Counted from the first letter of the stretch, positions 35,401 to 50,400 are shown. The stretch is DNA of 64,000 bases from Triplophysa rosa (GCF_024868665.1 NC_079890.1:34759298-34823297), one strand, 5' to 3'. The notes: generated by a model from the sequence alone, not told the origin. Made by a program: numbers and translations.

Positions 35401-38400
35401 CTTGATTTGATGAGGGTGAGGAGTTTGTAGATATATGTGGGTTCAAACGGAGTGCCCGGTCTAACGTCTTTCATTATCTTGTCTCCAACAGCTAACAAAA
35501 AGAAGCACAGAAGAATACACTTAGCTCTGTGGAATACTTGTGGAACAATTTTGATTGGTCTGCATCATCCCTTGTCCCAGGACCACAAAACCAGTCATAA
35601 GGGTCAATTTTCTGAAACTGTGACGTATACATCATCTCAAAGCTGAATTAGCTTTCCATTGATGTATGGTTTGTTCGGATAGGACAACATTTGTCAAAGA
35701 TACTATTTGAAAATCTGGAATCTGAGGGTGCAAAAAATGTTAATATTGAAAGAAAAGTTTTCCATCAGCAGGCCGTTGCTAAAAAGAAACAGGTTTGTTT
35801 TCACACTCTCGATTGGTTTACTCGGGGCTTAATTTGTGCCGGAACAAGCCGGATCCGGTTCCTCATTTGGCAGATCCCGCTTCTCAAGCGCTAATGGAAA
35901 ACGTTCGTGCTGACCTGTTGCGTGCATATATTTAATAACGAGTAGGTCATTCGAAACTGCACACATGCACTAAAAACAGAACATTGTGCTTTTACAAAAT
36001 AAAGAAAACGTACAGGATGCGCTCGGTCATGTCCTTTCCTAGAATTTATTTGTTGAGCGCTGCGCCTCACAAACTGAACCAACTCTGCAGCATATTGTCA
36101 CCGTTTTTCCATTTCGTTTTGTAAATCTGTTATGCTAATTGTCAAATATTCTGCACTTTCCACGAATACATAGCCGATGCACTTCTGAAAGGTGGGAAGG
36201 TGTTTTATGAAGCATAAAAGAAACCCAGGGTATAGAGAGATGTATGGCTTAAAACGTTGTAGTAGCCTTGCACTGCTAGCATTTGTCGTTAGAAACGCAT
36301 CAAATATTTTAATTTCTTTTAAAAAAAAAAAACTAAATGTAATACTCAATTTAACCTAAGGAGGCCGCCATGTTCTTTTTCGATGACGTAAAATGGTTGC
36401 ACGCACAGGCAGCCACACTCAACACAGACACACTAATCAGTTCTTCAGTAAATATAAGGTGCTGTATGATATAAAATATATAAAAATAATAAGAAATAAG
36501 AAAGAAAATAAAGACGCTATTTGTTGTATTTTCATACATTTTAATATTGTTGGTCAGAAACAATACAATATATACACGATGTTTTTAGCCATTATAAAAT
36601 GCATTTAATCCAGATTTTGACTTTTTGGTGTTGATTAACATCAGTAGCCTATGGTCTTCTCTCTCTCGGTCATTAGCTGAAGGGGGCTAATATTCACGTG
36701 TGCTCGAATACAGAATAAATAACCAAAACGCAAGCACCTTATTATTGTGTTTATCAGTATATTCTCATAATGTATACGATAATGGTGGATGACGATGTCT
36801 TAAATAGTCTTAACTGTCTTAAAGACGCTAGTTTAAAGCTATGATTTAATGCATGTTTACCTTGAACGGACGCTTACTGAATACATTCTTCTTTTATGGC
36901 CGGCTTGTGTCAAGAAGACATACCGCCACCTACTGTCCCTGTGTATTTACAGTATATATCTGATCTTACGTTTGACGTCTCATATTTTACTGTTATATAT
37001 AGAAAACGTGTGTGCTTCGATGTAGCGTTAAGAGAACGAGTTTAGGTTGCAACCATTTGACGTCACAGAGTTTTTTTCGGCCAAGTCTGTTCTCGATTTT
37101 GCAGCATCCACTCACAAAAATGACGTTGCTATATTTACGGTAGGAAATTGACAAAATATCTTCATGGATCATGATCTTAACTTAATACCCTGATTTTTGG
37201 CATACAATAAAAATGGATCGTTTTAACCTATACAACGTATTTTTGGCTATTGCTACAAATAAACCCGTCCCGTGCTACTTATGACTGGTTTTGTGGTCCA
37301 GGGTCACAAGGTTACTGGAGACTTTACCTTGCTGTTTGGTCTTGGAAGGAACCGGCATATTGCTGAACTCATTTACAAGTCGAATACTACAAGAGAGAGG
37401 ATAAAATGAGAACATTAGGGCACATCTTTCATTACACGCGATGAACAATACACCAAAATATACGAGTTTTAAAACCATTTTGACAGCATGCGTTGTGAAC
37501 AATAACAATAACACAAAGCACATGTATGAAAACTGCACACTTCCAGAGCAGGAACACACACGGATAATACAATTTTGATCAACAGAAATGTAAAACTTAC
37601 AAGTTATCCATCATGGGTGTGGATGTACAGGGTCTCTGCACCTCACTGAAAAGGGGAATATACTTCATCAGATGATACATGGGCGGACACGCAATGAGGG
37701 CCTGCAGGGTCTGAAGCTCAGAGTTAAAGGACAAAAAAATAACACACAAGAGGGGCTTGATCAACTCCGTAACGTTAAGCCAACTCAAAGTCTGGAAGAA
37801 CTGAGGCCAGGAAAAAGGATACAGCATTGATATAGCACCAGTTTCCCTTGTTTATCAGTCCTCGTGGTTGCAAAGACACTGGCTTGTGTATCAACTTCAC
37901 ATTCTCGATTATATCTGATGGAAGGGGAGAAAATGCATCACGCTTGGGAAAGAATAAAACATGATGTCTGAAACAAGTGAATACGGCTGACGTGTTGTCC
38001 ATCACTTGCGTTGTGCATCACGTGACTGGTGCACATGAAGCTTTTTGGGGCAAAACGGGGAGTTTCTGTGCCACGCCTAGGAAGGGAGACTGAAATAATG
38101 TCACAGCTCCCATGGTAACGTGGATTCAATATATTACTCAATAAGAAAAAATTTTCAATAAATTAAAAAAGGTTTTTGCTACTACATCTAAGGGTCAGAG
38201 AGAAGACTGTAAACATTCACAGTGCAAAAGACTAACATGTATACATTTAAACCAGGTCACGTCACATTTATCATGTCACGCCTCCAAACAGCAGCAAGGG
38301 AAGGAATCCAATGTGAGGCCACAACAAAATGCATAATAGCTCTCTGTAGAAAACGCATCAGACTCAAACAAGGGCAGCCAATGGTCATGACAAGAGCAGA

Positions 38401-41400
38401 GATTCATCAATGATTAGTCTGTCCAACTCTCTTATATCATTGGAGATTAATAAATGACAAAAAAAATACACGTAATAAGAAACAGATTCACAAGATTCTT
38501 CCCCTTAGTAGTCTTGAAGAGAACCACGTATGACATAAACTCATATAAATGCCATCAATTAAGCCAACGCTCTTCCTGTTATGCAATAAAACACACATAT
38601 AACTCAGGTGAAACATCTAGAAAGGACACCTTTGAGATCAATATAATGCATTCAATCGTAATGTACGGCAAGTCTGTGCAAAACCTCAGGAAAACGTATT
38701 TATGACAAGAGATTTGGAAATAACTGTCATCACCAATTACCCTTAAAAAAACAATCTTGCACAATATCAATCTTGCACAATATCGTTCATATTTTAGGAA
38801 GAGAAGGGAGAATCCTAGAGCTAGATTTACTGTGGCGGGAGTCGCTGTGTTTCCATGGTTGAGAACAAGCATTCTCAAGCTCTTCTGGAAAGGCACGAAA
38901 ACACTTCTGAGGTATTGTAAGTAACGGCAATATTAAAGTATTGATCCTTATGGGAAGGTATGCTAATATTTTCTTGTGGTTTCACTGTAAGCAAAAAAAA
39001 CACGCGTCATTGTCATGATAAACTGGAGCGACAGGATAAGGAAGTGTGACCGTTACACGGATTGCGAGCAAAGTCCCAAAACACCAGTTAGCGTCTGCAA
39101 TCTGCACAAACAGGGCTTATGACCAATGCCTGAAAATCACCAAAATGCGGTGGTACTGCAGCCATCTTGTGGACAGAAATGCAAACAACAGATTTAAAGC
39201 GCACTTTAAAGGGATAGTTCACCCAAAAATGATAATTGTGTCATCATTTACTCACCTTCGAGTTGTTCCAAATGTGTATACATTTTTTTGTTCTGATGAA
39301 CACAGAGAAAGATATTTGGAAGAATGCTAATAACCAGACAGATTTGGCCCCCCATTGACTCCCATAGTACGAAAAAATACTTTATAATTTTTTTTGTCGT
39401 GTTGAACACAAAAGAAGATATTTTGAAGAATGTTGGACAGCAAACAGTTCTGGGGCACTTTTGACTACCATTGTAATTTTTTCTAAAATGGTAGGTCAAT
39501 AGTGGCCAAGAACTGTTTGGCTACAAGCATTTTTCCAAATATCTTTCTCTGTGTTTGTCAGAACAAAGTGAGTATTTTATATATAGTAATTTATGAACAA
39601 CTCGAGGGTGAGTAAATGATGACAGAATTTTTATTCAGGGGTGAACCGTCCTTTTAACAAAATTGAGAATTATATTTCTACGATTCAGACTAGTACCACT
39701 TTTCTTTTCCTTGCTCCCTTTGCCACAAAATGTATGTCTTAATGTTCTAATCCTAAAAAACCAAACACTAAAACAGGAAGTTAGGGCGGGATGTTGAGTG
39801 ACACCTCTGTTAAAAATGCTCAAGAGTGTTACATCAACACACACCATGTCATTTTAAATTGAAACCAATATGATGCAAAAAGGCTGTTGCATAACACCCT
39901 TACTCAATCGTGGAAACACTCATGTAAGTGGAAAAAAAACATATGAAACAACAGGTATGTGCAATACATTCAATTTAATACACTACCTGCCAATTTTGGG
40001 GCCATAGGATCTTCAGACACAGGAACAGGACCCTCATGCACCTCCGTGGCCTTCTCAGGCAACTCGGACGCAGCGGGAGTGACCGTGACCACAGCGGGCA
40101 CGCTCTTTACCTCAACGTAAGCCTGAGGGCCTCCAGGAAGAGGCTTGGCATTGTGGAAGAGGCTGGCCCAGGATTTTGGAGGGTTGGCCACAGGTGCTGC
40201 GGGGGGAGCGGGAAAGACTACCGGCTGGACCTCAGAGTCTACGGGGAGAGGGGTGACAGAGGAAGCCGACCGCACATCGCCCGTTTCAGACGAGTCTTGG
40301 AGTCTGTCTGCAGTTTCAGCAGGCGGGGTGGTCTCCGGCAGTCCATTAGCTTCCCCCGAGCCCTCGGCCTCCCTCTCATCAGTAGTAGCAGAAATTGTGT
40401 TGACAGTGGGTGTGGCCACAGCAGCAGAAGGGGGAACGGGAGAAGATGGAGAGGGGCTGTGCCCTCCATTACCCAACAGTTCAGGACTCTCTAAAGCAGG
40501 GGATTCTGCATGTTGCTCTGCAGTCCTGGCAAAATGCGCCACCCCGCTGCTCTGAGAGGACGAAGATGAAGTAGACAAAGAAGCTCTGTCTGTCAAGTCC
40601 AATGTTGAATTCTCAGGGCTATCACAAGTCCTCTGATGGGTAAGTGGGGTGGTTTGGGGCGTTGATGTGGTGGATGTTACAGAAGCAGGGGGCAGGAGCT
40701 CAGCCTCAGCTAGCACCTCCCCAACCATGTCGTCCGGAGCGTTCGAAGTGTGTCCATTTACCAGACCCGAACCCCCAACTCCACCTGTGACCACTCCGGG
40801 GCTGTTGCTGCCAGAACCCTCTAAATAGTTGTAGTATCCCGGTGGCCGTTTTTTCTTTTTCTTTCGTTGGCCCAAGCCGCCCGAAACCCCGTCCATGTCT
40901 GAACAGGCTTGGTGACCGCCCAGCACTGAGATTTCGGAGTTGTCGCAGCAGAGGGAGTTCAGTTCTTCACCATCTGGGATGTCAGTGACCGGCGTGGCTG
41001 TGGGAAGGGCCTTCTGAGACGGTTGGCAGCCTAAGATGAACTCAGGAGCCTGAGGATTTAGAGTGCTGGACACGTTGTACAGTGGATCTTTCAAAGCCAC
41101 TGGCTCCGCACTCATAACCTCGTCCACGCCAAACTCGATATGCTGGTAGTCCTCTCCTGTAGACCAAGACATCAGTTAGATTGACGTTAACAGTGGGTTT
41201 GCGTTCTTATAGAGTAAAAAGCAATTAAACAAACAGGTTCTCTTAAAGCGACAGTACACCAAAAAATGAAATGTACTGTAATTTAGTCATTTTTCCCTTG
41301 TTCATGTTTACAAGCCATAAGGTCTTAACATGAAATATGCTATAGTAAAATCAAGTTTTTAACTCTTTCCCCGCCATTGACGAGTTATATGGTCATTTAA

Positions 41401-44400
41401 AAATCAATGGTTCCCTGCCAAAGACGAGGTATTACGCAATCGGTGTTTGAACTGTTGTACAGAAGGTGGCGCTGTTACACACCTTTAAAAAAAAGTAGAA
41501 TCTCTGAATCTAGAACATAGATTTTATCTGTTTTTTGGGTAAATATTTTCTGTTTTTAATCATCGTTCTGAGTCTAATCTGGGTGGAGTCTTTTGTCAAA
41601 TTTTTTTTAATTATCTCTGCTTTTTAATCAAAATGATGCATTTTTGAAGAAACCTACCCACATTTAAGAGGCGATAAAGAAGAACACATGAAGATAGAAG
41701 ATACGGTTTCTTTTGTTTAAAAGCAGAGACTCTGTTCTGTCATTTGATATATTGACTGTCCATATATTCATTATAGAAAACGTACTGTGAGCCATCAAAT
41801 TTTAGTTAAAATGTTCATAAACACTGGCCGGCAACTTTTTTTTTTTAAAAAGCTAGCGGGGAAAGAGCTAAACATGCATTGGACACATTGGGCCTCATTC
41901 TTGAAACATTCGTAAATATATGAGTAAATTCCAAGTAATTTGCGCGTAAAACAGACCTACCCAAAAACTTTCCTCCGGATTCACAAATACTTCGTAAACA
42001 TCAGATTTAGTAGTAAAATGTGTGTATGTTAATGAATTCCAATCATTCGTAAACAGGGCGTGCATGCACGCTCATTCACAATTAGCATAATCCCAGACTG
42101 TGAATTACAGCTATGCGAATTATGTATTTCGGAATGCTGGAATCCTCTGGACTTCATTCTCTGGTTTGGCTACATTATGTTGCATAAATGCATAAGAGAC
42201 TAATAGGCTATATGCTTGCCAATAAATTTATCAGTTAAACTGTGTCCACCAAAGCGCTTTTAGCCATCTGAAATAATACCTGGTGCTCTTCTGAAAACGA
42301 CCAGCTGGTGGCGCTTGAGAACGCTTAGGAGGCACTGCCAGTTATCCCGGAGATGGGTTGGTTGCTGTGATTTGAAATATCCGCAACAGTTATCCTACTT
42401 GTTACTAGTATCTTATTTTGAAGAATATTACTGAATATGAAAATGCAGTAATAATATTAACTTCTCCATTGTTGTGTATGATGGTTGGTCAATGGAGTGT
42501 TTGTCCCGCCTCTTGTTCACAGTGATTGGACGGCTGTGTAAAAAAGGACAGTGACGAGCTCTGCGTTTTACCCAAAGTTAAAAAGTAAAAAATAATAAAA
42601 GACTCGTGAAATATCATTATGATACGCAGTGCATCAAAATGCAATGTCAACAGTATGTCTAAAAGAATACAGAACGTTACGTTTGGTTTTACGCACAATT
42701 TACACGTGGTATGGAGCAGGTGTGATTGCAGATTTCTTTCGTACCAACTAACATTTTGAAAATACGAACATTTTAATGAAACCGAAAATTTACGTTAGAA
42801 TGACTTTACGAACGATTTACACAAAAGTTTGTTCTGCTCATGTTTTATGAATGAGACCCATAGAATCTGACTGGACACACCGTGTCGGTATTTGTGGTAT
42901 TGAACTATGCAGACTTTAAGCAGTGAAGGACAGTTTAAAGTGAATGAAAACAGCGTTAGTGAATGCAAGTCACAATTACTCCAAATAAGACATTCATCCG
43001 AGTCTAAAAAGTGTCCAGTAATCAGCAAAAATCAAAGCAATCAGAAGTCATCACGGGAACACAAGCTCCCAAGCAATGGATAAATGAAGAGATAAGACCA
43101 CCTCCTCTGTTAGTATTCATTTTAGAGGACTTATTTAAGGAAAGCATGGAGGACAAACTCAGTTGTGGACCATCAAGAGACCTTGCTTTTCAGCAAGGTT
43201 TTGTTTAGACATCTCGAAAAGACAGTTCCTGGATTCACTCCACTCTGATGAGTTTTGCAAGAGAAGTTTCATAGAAAAAAGCCTCCTGTTAACTCTGTCA
43301 AGCACTGCAGGTAGATGCACATATGCGCCAGAGAGAAACCTGGCACCTAAACATGCAAAGCGCCACAGATTAAATGGGCAGGCAGGAATGAGAAGTAAGG
43401 GTTTAAGGTTGATAAAGGAGGTTTAAGGTTTAGAAAGTTGTCAGTGTTTAAGATCTGTGTGTTGAGTTCTGCAACCAAAACAGAAGAATAAGGCGCAGTG
43501 TAGTGGACCGGACACTCACCGCAAACCTGCCGTCTCAATGATTCCGTTATGCAAGGCATAGCAGGAGTGTAGTAACCTCCTAAATAATTGATACAGATGA
43601 GGGTGAAGGTCACAAGTACCCGAGAGGACAATATGATACTGTCTCGGGGCACATTATTAAGACTACAGAGATGGGTATGTAGTCTAAGGAAGTCTACAAT
43701 CAACGCACTGGCAAATGAGGACCATTCTTTTACATTAAGCATTGTGATATAAATAGGACTTTTTGGAGTTTTCTGTTCCAGGTGTGATATGAAAGCATAC
43801 ATATATACATTAATACAAAACCACTGTTTGAGGGAATGTTTGAGAGCTATTTTTTATCTGTATTTCTGATTCGGTGTTTTTACCTTGCAATGTTGCTTTC
43901 ATCTTACCTGAGGGATGACTGACGCAGGAGACTTTTTCATTGAAGGGGGGAAGCTGATAAGAAATGTGCACGAGATCACTCAATCACACGAAGGCAATAA
44001 AAATACAGATGAAGGAGCAAAACCTTTATTCTACAATCTATTAATATAAATGTGTTATCTATCCTAGGGACAATTTTTCTAACATGTACTTTGAAGTTGA
44101 AGGGCAGAGTTTAATTCTTACAGTCAAGGGGACAGAAAACGATGCATCCTTCATATTAAGCACTGCGTACTTAATAACTAAAGTATCACAATAAAAAACT
44201 AAAACACGTCGGCTTAATTTTGTTTATGCAAAACATAAAAATTATGCATGTCAGGAACAGGTTTTGTAAGATTCACCCAGTAGCCCATGGCATGAGTGTA
44301 AATACATATATATATATATATATTCAAATGTCAGACAGTGTAAAATTTAATAGGGTGTAATAGAGTAATGTTCATATTTATGTAACGTTTTTTACCTCAA

Positions 44401-47400
44401 CATAACAGCGGGGAGTCACAAAGAACTGATTGAACTCATCTGGGCTGAACTCCCCAAAGATGTACTGCAGAGAAAAAAGAAAGAGAGAGAAATACATTTC
44501 ATTAGACTTGGTTTACCGAAGCATTAGACTGAGCGTGTCTGATACAAATAATAAAAAAATGCCATGAGACAGAACTGGGGTAACCTGTTTGGCATTCGTT
44601 TGAGCGCCCCCCCCCACTTGTATTTAATAAAACACAATGCAAGCTCTGTCCACGAGTGTAAATGAGGACGTGGCAGCCATCACTACCACATGATTGCAAC
44701 ATCAGGATGGGTGAAAGCAAAACTTGGAAACTGATGAGTCATGCAGCATGGCAATATGGATCCCTCATGCCCCACTTTACAGGGCAAAGCACGACCAAAG
44801 ACAGACCCATCATGCACTCACTTTCGCCAATGTGTAACACACTGCCTGAGGGCAGTTACTGAGTGTACCGTGAAGGTTTTTATTTTTGAACATAAGACTG
44901 CTACAATAACTTGCCTGTCAGAGTTCATTTGATACATTTACATGTGATTTGCTGGATGTTCAAGTGAAACAATGATAAAACATTAAGCTGTGTGCTCCTG
45001 CTGTAAAATTTGGTGAAATGTCAGAATTCTTTGGAAATAAATAGGTCTGACAAACACGTTACATACTTGGTTTGATCTTTAGCATGTCATTTAATCTTTT
45101 AATGTACAGTACAACTCACTTCGTCACTTCTCTGATCGGAACAGCGCTAGTTTATTTTGGCTTACTTTATGTTGCATATCACGTTATACAGCAGCTCACG
45201 TTAGCGGATAAATAAACATTGGCATATAAAAATGTTTGTGCTTGCCTTTGTAATAAGTTTCGGGGGGACTTGCCGGCAGTCACGCTTCAAGTTTGCCGTG
45301 TTTACCGGCGATTGTGAAGGAAAATAAGATGCTTCGTAAACCACGTGGAGACACAGATTGTGTCTTGTGCTTCCCCTTCTCCCAGAGACTTCTCTCTTCC
45401 GCATATGTGAGAAGTACACGTGACGCGCTGGCATAAAGTAGGTAGCGTCTTGACCTCTGAACGAATAGAATTAAACATCATATCGTGAAATATCCCCATC
45501 TCTCTACGATGCGCATCGTAACATTTTTGCATCGCGAAATATCGTACTACGAAATACCATTATACCCCCCAAAAATACAGAGCATAACTCATACTCTAGT
45601 ATTTCATAAACACATTTTTTTAAATGTTTTTTACCTTTAATACAGTACTTAAATTAAAACTACTTAAAAGAAAATTGTGATTTTAATGTAATCATGGATT
45701 AAAATGTTAAAACAACAACATTTATTTATTAAAATGTAGTGGAGTAAAAAGTATGATACGATTTATAATGTAAGAAAATAATAGAATTTATTATTTATTG
45801 GAAGTTTGCCAAAGGATTAAAAAAGATTCTTTATTAGATTAATCAAAAAAATAATCGTAAGATTAGTCGACAACAAAAATAATCATTAGTTGCAGCCCTA
45901 GTTTCATGCGTAGCTTGTCCATGAAGCACGGCTCTGTGATCAGTAAGAAATGATGCTCGATCTAAAAGCAGTACGAGTTTGTGTCGCTTATAACATGCAT
46001 TTAAAAAAAAGCATCACCCGTCAAACATCATCACTATTAAATATACTTTATTATCATGAAAATACCTGACAAGGCTTGAAGAACAGCGATAGAAAGATGC
46101 CCATAGGGATTTCCTGAAACTATGTGCGCTATGGTACTTTTTCTGCGGGGCATATTTGAAGTTTCTGCATGACAGTGCCCTCTAGCTTTCAGATGCAGCT
46201 GCATTTAACTGTACTTTACTGACAAACTGCGCATGATAAATCGCAGCTAATAATCATTATTTTCGATTTATCGAGCAGCCCTAATATTCATCATTCAGTT
46301 AATTTGGAGTGCAAGTGTGAATTCATAGATGCTGCAACAAAAAAAAAAACTAAGTCATACTTTGAAGACTAATATTGACCAATAGGTCTCGGGCACATCT
46401 TACCGCAGAGAGGCAGACCTTATAACACTAGACCTCTGAACCCAGCAAATCCCACAGCTTCAATTACAGATTAAGCGTGAAAGCTCAATCCACTAACTAG
46501 TGTACTCTTCTAACCTATGACGGAGGTCAAAGTTAAGACACGTATAACTGCTTAGTTTCATTTCGTTTATTTTATTTATAAAGCACTTTTACACAACTGA
46601 CCACTGACCAACATGCTGTACAATATATAAAACGCATAGCGACAATCACAACCATAAAAACACAACACTAAAACCACAAATAAAATATCTGCGAAATAAA
46701 CCCCTGAAATCAACTACTGATGAAAACTTTAGATCAGTGGTCGTTAACCCGTCGATCGCGATCTTTGAGACGTTACCTGTCGGTCCCCAAAAGTAGGCTA
46801 ATAGGAAAATGAATAGACAAATATATTGTGCCTGAATGTTCAGTTTTGCAAGCGCATCCCTCTTTCTCTTCATTCAGCGGTTGTATGTTTTTAGGTTCTG
46901 CATGAATCTTTTCATGGCTGTGTAAATAATGATTCCCTGTGGAGTTTTTAATGCGACCATTATCATTAATCGCATTTCAGTGTGATGCGCGAGTGCGCGT
47001 GATCGCTCTTCACTGTTTCTAATGTCGGTGATCAGTAGGGATGCCACAATACTCAATATACTGTAATATTGAACCGATCGGTACGATCTCCACGGTTCAA
47101 TACGTGTAAGTGAATTGCGATTTTGCGTTAAAAATATTCAGTGCGCTTAATTACACTGTGAACTGGCTCTGTCCGTGTTTGTCTGTATGCTGAGATAAAT
47201 ATACGCATCCCCACGAGTAATATCCAATAGCGAGTGGTGGTCGGGCGGTGAAGAGAGACTGCCTGCAACACGAGAAGCAATGTGCTGTTGTCATGCATTT
47301 CTTCCAATTTATTGCAATGGCAGTGACGCACCTTGTTAATAAATTATCTTTGGCCTTTCCCATTGAGCGCACGTTTACTTACATTACAGCAATAGCAAGT

Positions 47401-50400
47401 TTTGCATTACGTCATTTTAAATACTCTGATGCGCAAAACCTCAAGAAGCTTATTTTACTGGCATGTTGATGAACAGTAAACCAAAAACTGCTGTGAGCTG
47501 CAAGTGTAAATCTCAATACACCAGGAATTTGTACAAGTTGATTTTGGCTTAAAGATAATAAAATAAGTCAAGTAAAATAAAGAGAATTTCAGTAAAAATT
47601 ATATTTTTCTTAAGTTTTTACTGTTGCTGTCACATAAGCATAAAACAATGAGAAAAAAAACTTGAATGTGCCGAAGCCATCAGAACCGAACCGAAAACCG
47701 TGGCCGAAAAACCGAGGTTCGCATTGAACCGTGGGTGAGCAGTATTGTTGCATCCCTAGTGTTTGGGGAAGGTCACTTGATTGTTGCGGTGCATTACACA
47801 ATACACAGTTTATTCATATGACATAAAAATGTCACTTGTTCGTTGGTGTACGCGTATTTGTGCGTTGACACTGGATGCAAGCAAGCGCCGCGAGCGCAGA
47901 TGATGCACGCATTTCATTCTGTCCGCGTATCTGGAGTCGCGGCTCTCTGTCATCAGCGAATATAACTTACAAGTGTGGGAGATGGTGAGAAAGCGGCGCA
48001 TCCTACGTTTTCCAGGAGTTTTAGATGTTAATGGCCCCTAAACAATACACACCTTCCGCAAGCATTTCTTAATTTCTTCCAAAAAGTGGAAGAATGTTCC
48101 ACCCGGCAATTACGCCTATGCGCACATGAATTTTAATTGTTGAAATGTTGAGCTTCTGAAAGACAACATCAGTCTCTTCACAAAGTTGTAATCGTGAATG
48201 ATCTGCGGGTCTGTCAGTGATGGTAATCTGCACAGTTTACAGAACTATCTGATGACATCCCTGCTGACATCCTATTTATGCTTTTAATTAGCCTAATACG
48301 ATAGCCCATTCCATACTACACTGTCAGACCTTTAGCTATTTTGTGAAACAGATCATTATTACCAAGACATTATTAGACGGGTAAAAGTAAATAGATAAAT
48401 GATTTAAAATGAATGATTGACGTTGTTGTTATTATTAGGGCCTATTTATAACATTTCCATCTATATACAGTATTTACTTAATAAAAGTAAACCAAATAAA
48501 TGCATCATAAATAACAATCTTTATACAGTAAATACCTAAATAATTAGGGTCTTGTTAAACTTATTCTTAACCTGGTTTTAATGTCAAGCTGTCATGTGTG
48601 AATTAAAGTCCTTGAACTGGTGTTTGAATTCGTGTTTTTCACCTCATTTTGGCACACTGAAAATGGCAACTCTACATGTTACAGAATTTGCTTAGTTGCA
48701 TCTGAAAAGTGGAACAAAGAATTTCAGGTAATTCAAATAGACCTACAATTATAGGCTAAATAAAAGGCCTCAAGCTGGAGGTTCAATCTGGGCTGGTTTT
48801 ATTTTCAATTTTTTGAGTGGTAGATCTTGCTTTTCAACAATTCCGAGGTCGGGATCATGGGTTCAATAAGGTTGGTGACCACTGCTTTAGATGAAAACAT
48901 ACGCCCAAGGCATAACAAACCCCTTAAAACTAAAGCATGCAACATTGTGTGCCAATAGAGGCACCAAACGTTTTTTTCAAACAGGTTTTTCTTGGTTAAG
49001 CCAAAATTGCTTGGTTGGCCTATTCAAGATGCTCGGAGCAATGTTTTGATACTGTCACAGTTTACTTATCATGAAAACAAATGGCTCAGCCTCTTTAGCC
49101 AGGATTTTTTCACAAAGAACAATTTAACTTCTTAACTTAGATGTTTCAACTTGCTGTAGGGCTAAACCCTTAACTGTCCTTCACATAGTTAACACAGGTC
49201 ATCTGGTACATTAATGGTCAGACTGTCCTGTAGATAACCTGCTTCCTCCGAGGCTATAATTATCTTAATCCTACAAGCACTAACGGTGTAACTCAAAGAC
49301 TCTTGCACTTACTACTCACACCAACGTGTTATTTAGTAAAGCCCAAAGCATGCTTTGCTCTTGACATCCACGCGTTCGCAAGTAATTTAATGGCCATGCA
49401 AATCTTTAGGGCAGCCTGAAAGTGACCGAGGTGAAGCTCAAACGATGCTCTCTACACATGCACGTAATCCTCCCTTCACGTTCGACACTACCAGCATGAA
49501 AAGGGAGACCATGAAAAAAAGAAACTGCAGTTCAAGCACATGTAACGGTTTGCAAACCACCGACCTACATTGCTGAAACAGCACCACAAACAGCAAGCAG
49601 TAATCCGATGGCCTCTGGATGGCTAGTACAATCACAACAGAACGAATGTTTCTTTGCCCCTTTTTCGACAGGCGGCAGGCACGTACCACACTAAGCTCTC
49701 CCTCGCTGCTGATTTTGAATGGGGATTATCACAAATTAACCACTTGCATTACTTCAACATGTTCTGGTGATAAAACATGCACGTTTTACTGAAAAAGATT
49801 AAAGAGGAACTGCCTAACTGATGCGTATGAAGCAACCGATGACATACAAAAAGGAAAATGTCATTGTCACTCATTCTATTGAAGTAATCAAACACATTTA
49901 GGTTCAATAAAAACAAATGAACCTAACCTCTGTGGTAAAGTGCATAACCAGTGACCTCCTCAACATAAATGACACTTCTACTCTCAGCCAAATGCCTGTA
50001 GTTATGTGCACTCTTAGCAGTAACTTTTAAACCCTTTAGTACAGTTATGCAGTATCTGAGAAAGTCAATTTGTCAAGCAACAGGCCATCCATGAATCAAT
50101 CACATGTGTTACTTTTGTATATACACAGAAGGAGCAAAATAAACCAACTCACAAAATAAAGGTCAAAGCTTAAAGTTTTAATTTAGTGCCAAGAGAACCA
50201 TTCTAAAGAGTTGCCATCGCACCCCATGCCAAAGCACAGGCTACCAAGTATAAAACAGATGTCATCATACTAGGAGAGTGCCCATCAGCTGCCCGAGTCC
50301 CCTCCATTTATCTATATTAGGATCCAACTGAGGGATATCCTCAGAAGTCATCATAAACTGACACACCCGTAATTGCAATACTTTAAACGTTACGTTTACA

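Noticed and set aside
40036..40555. Plus-strand open frames of 130-150 codons
   Set aside because: They are antisense shadows of the 1,170-base usp10 exon; the low-complexity GC-rich coding sequence leaves the opposite strand open.
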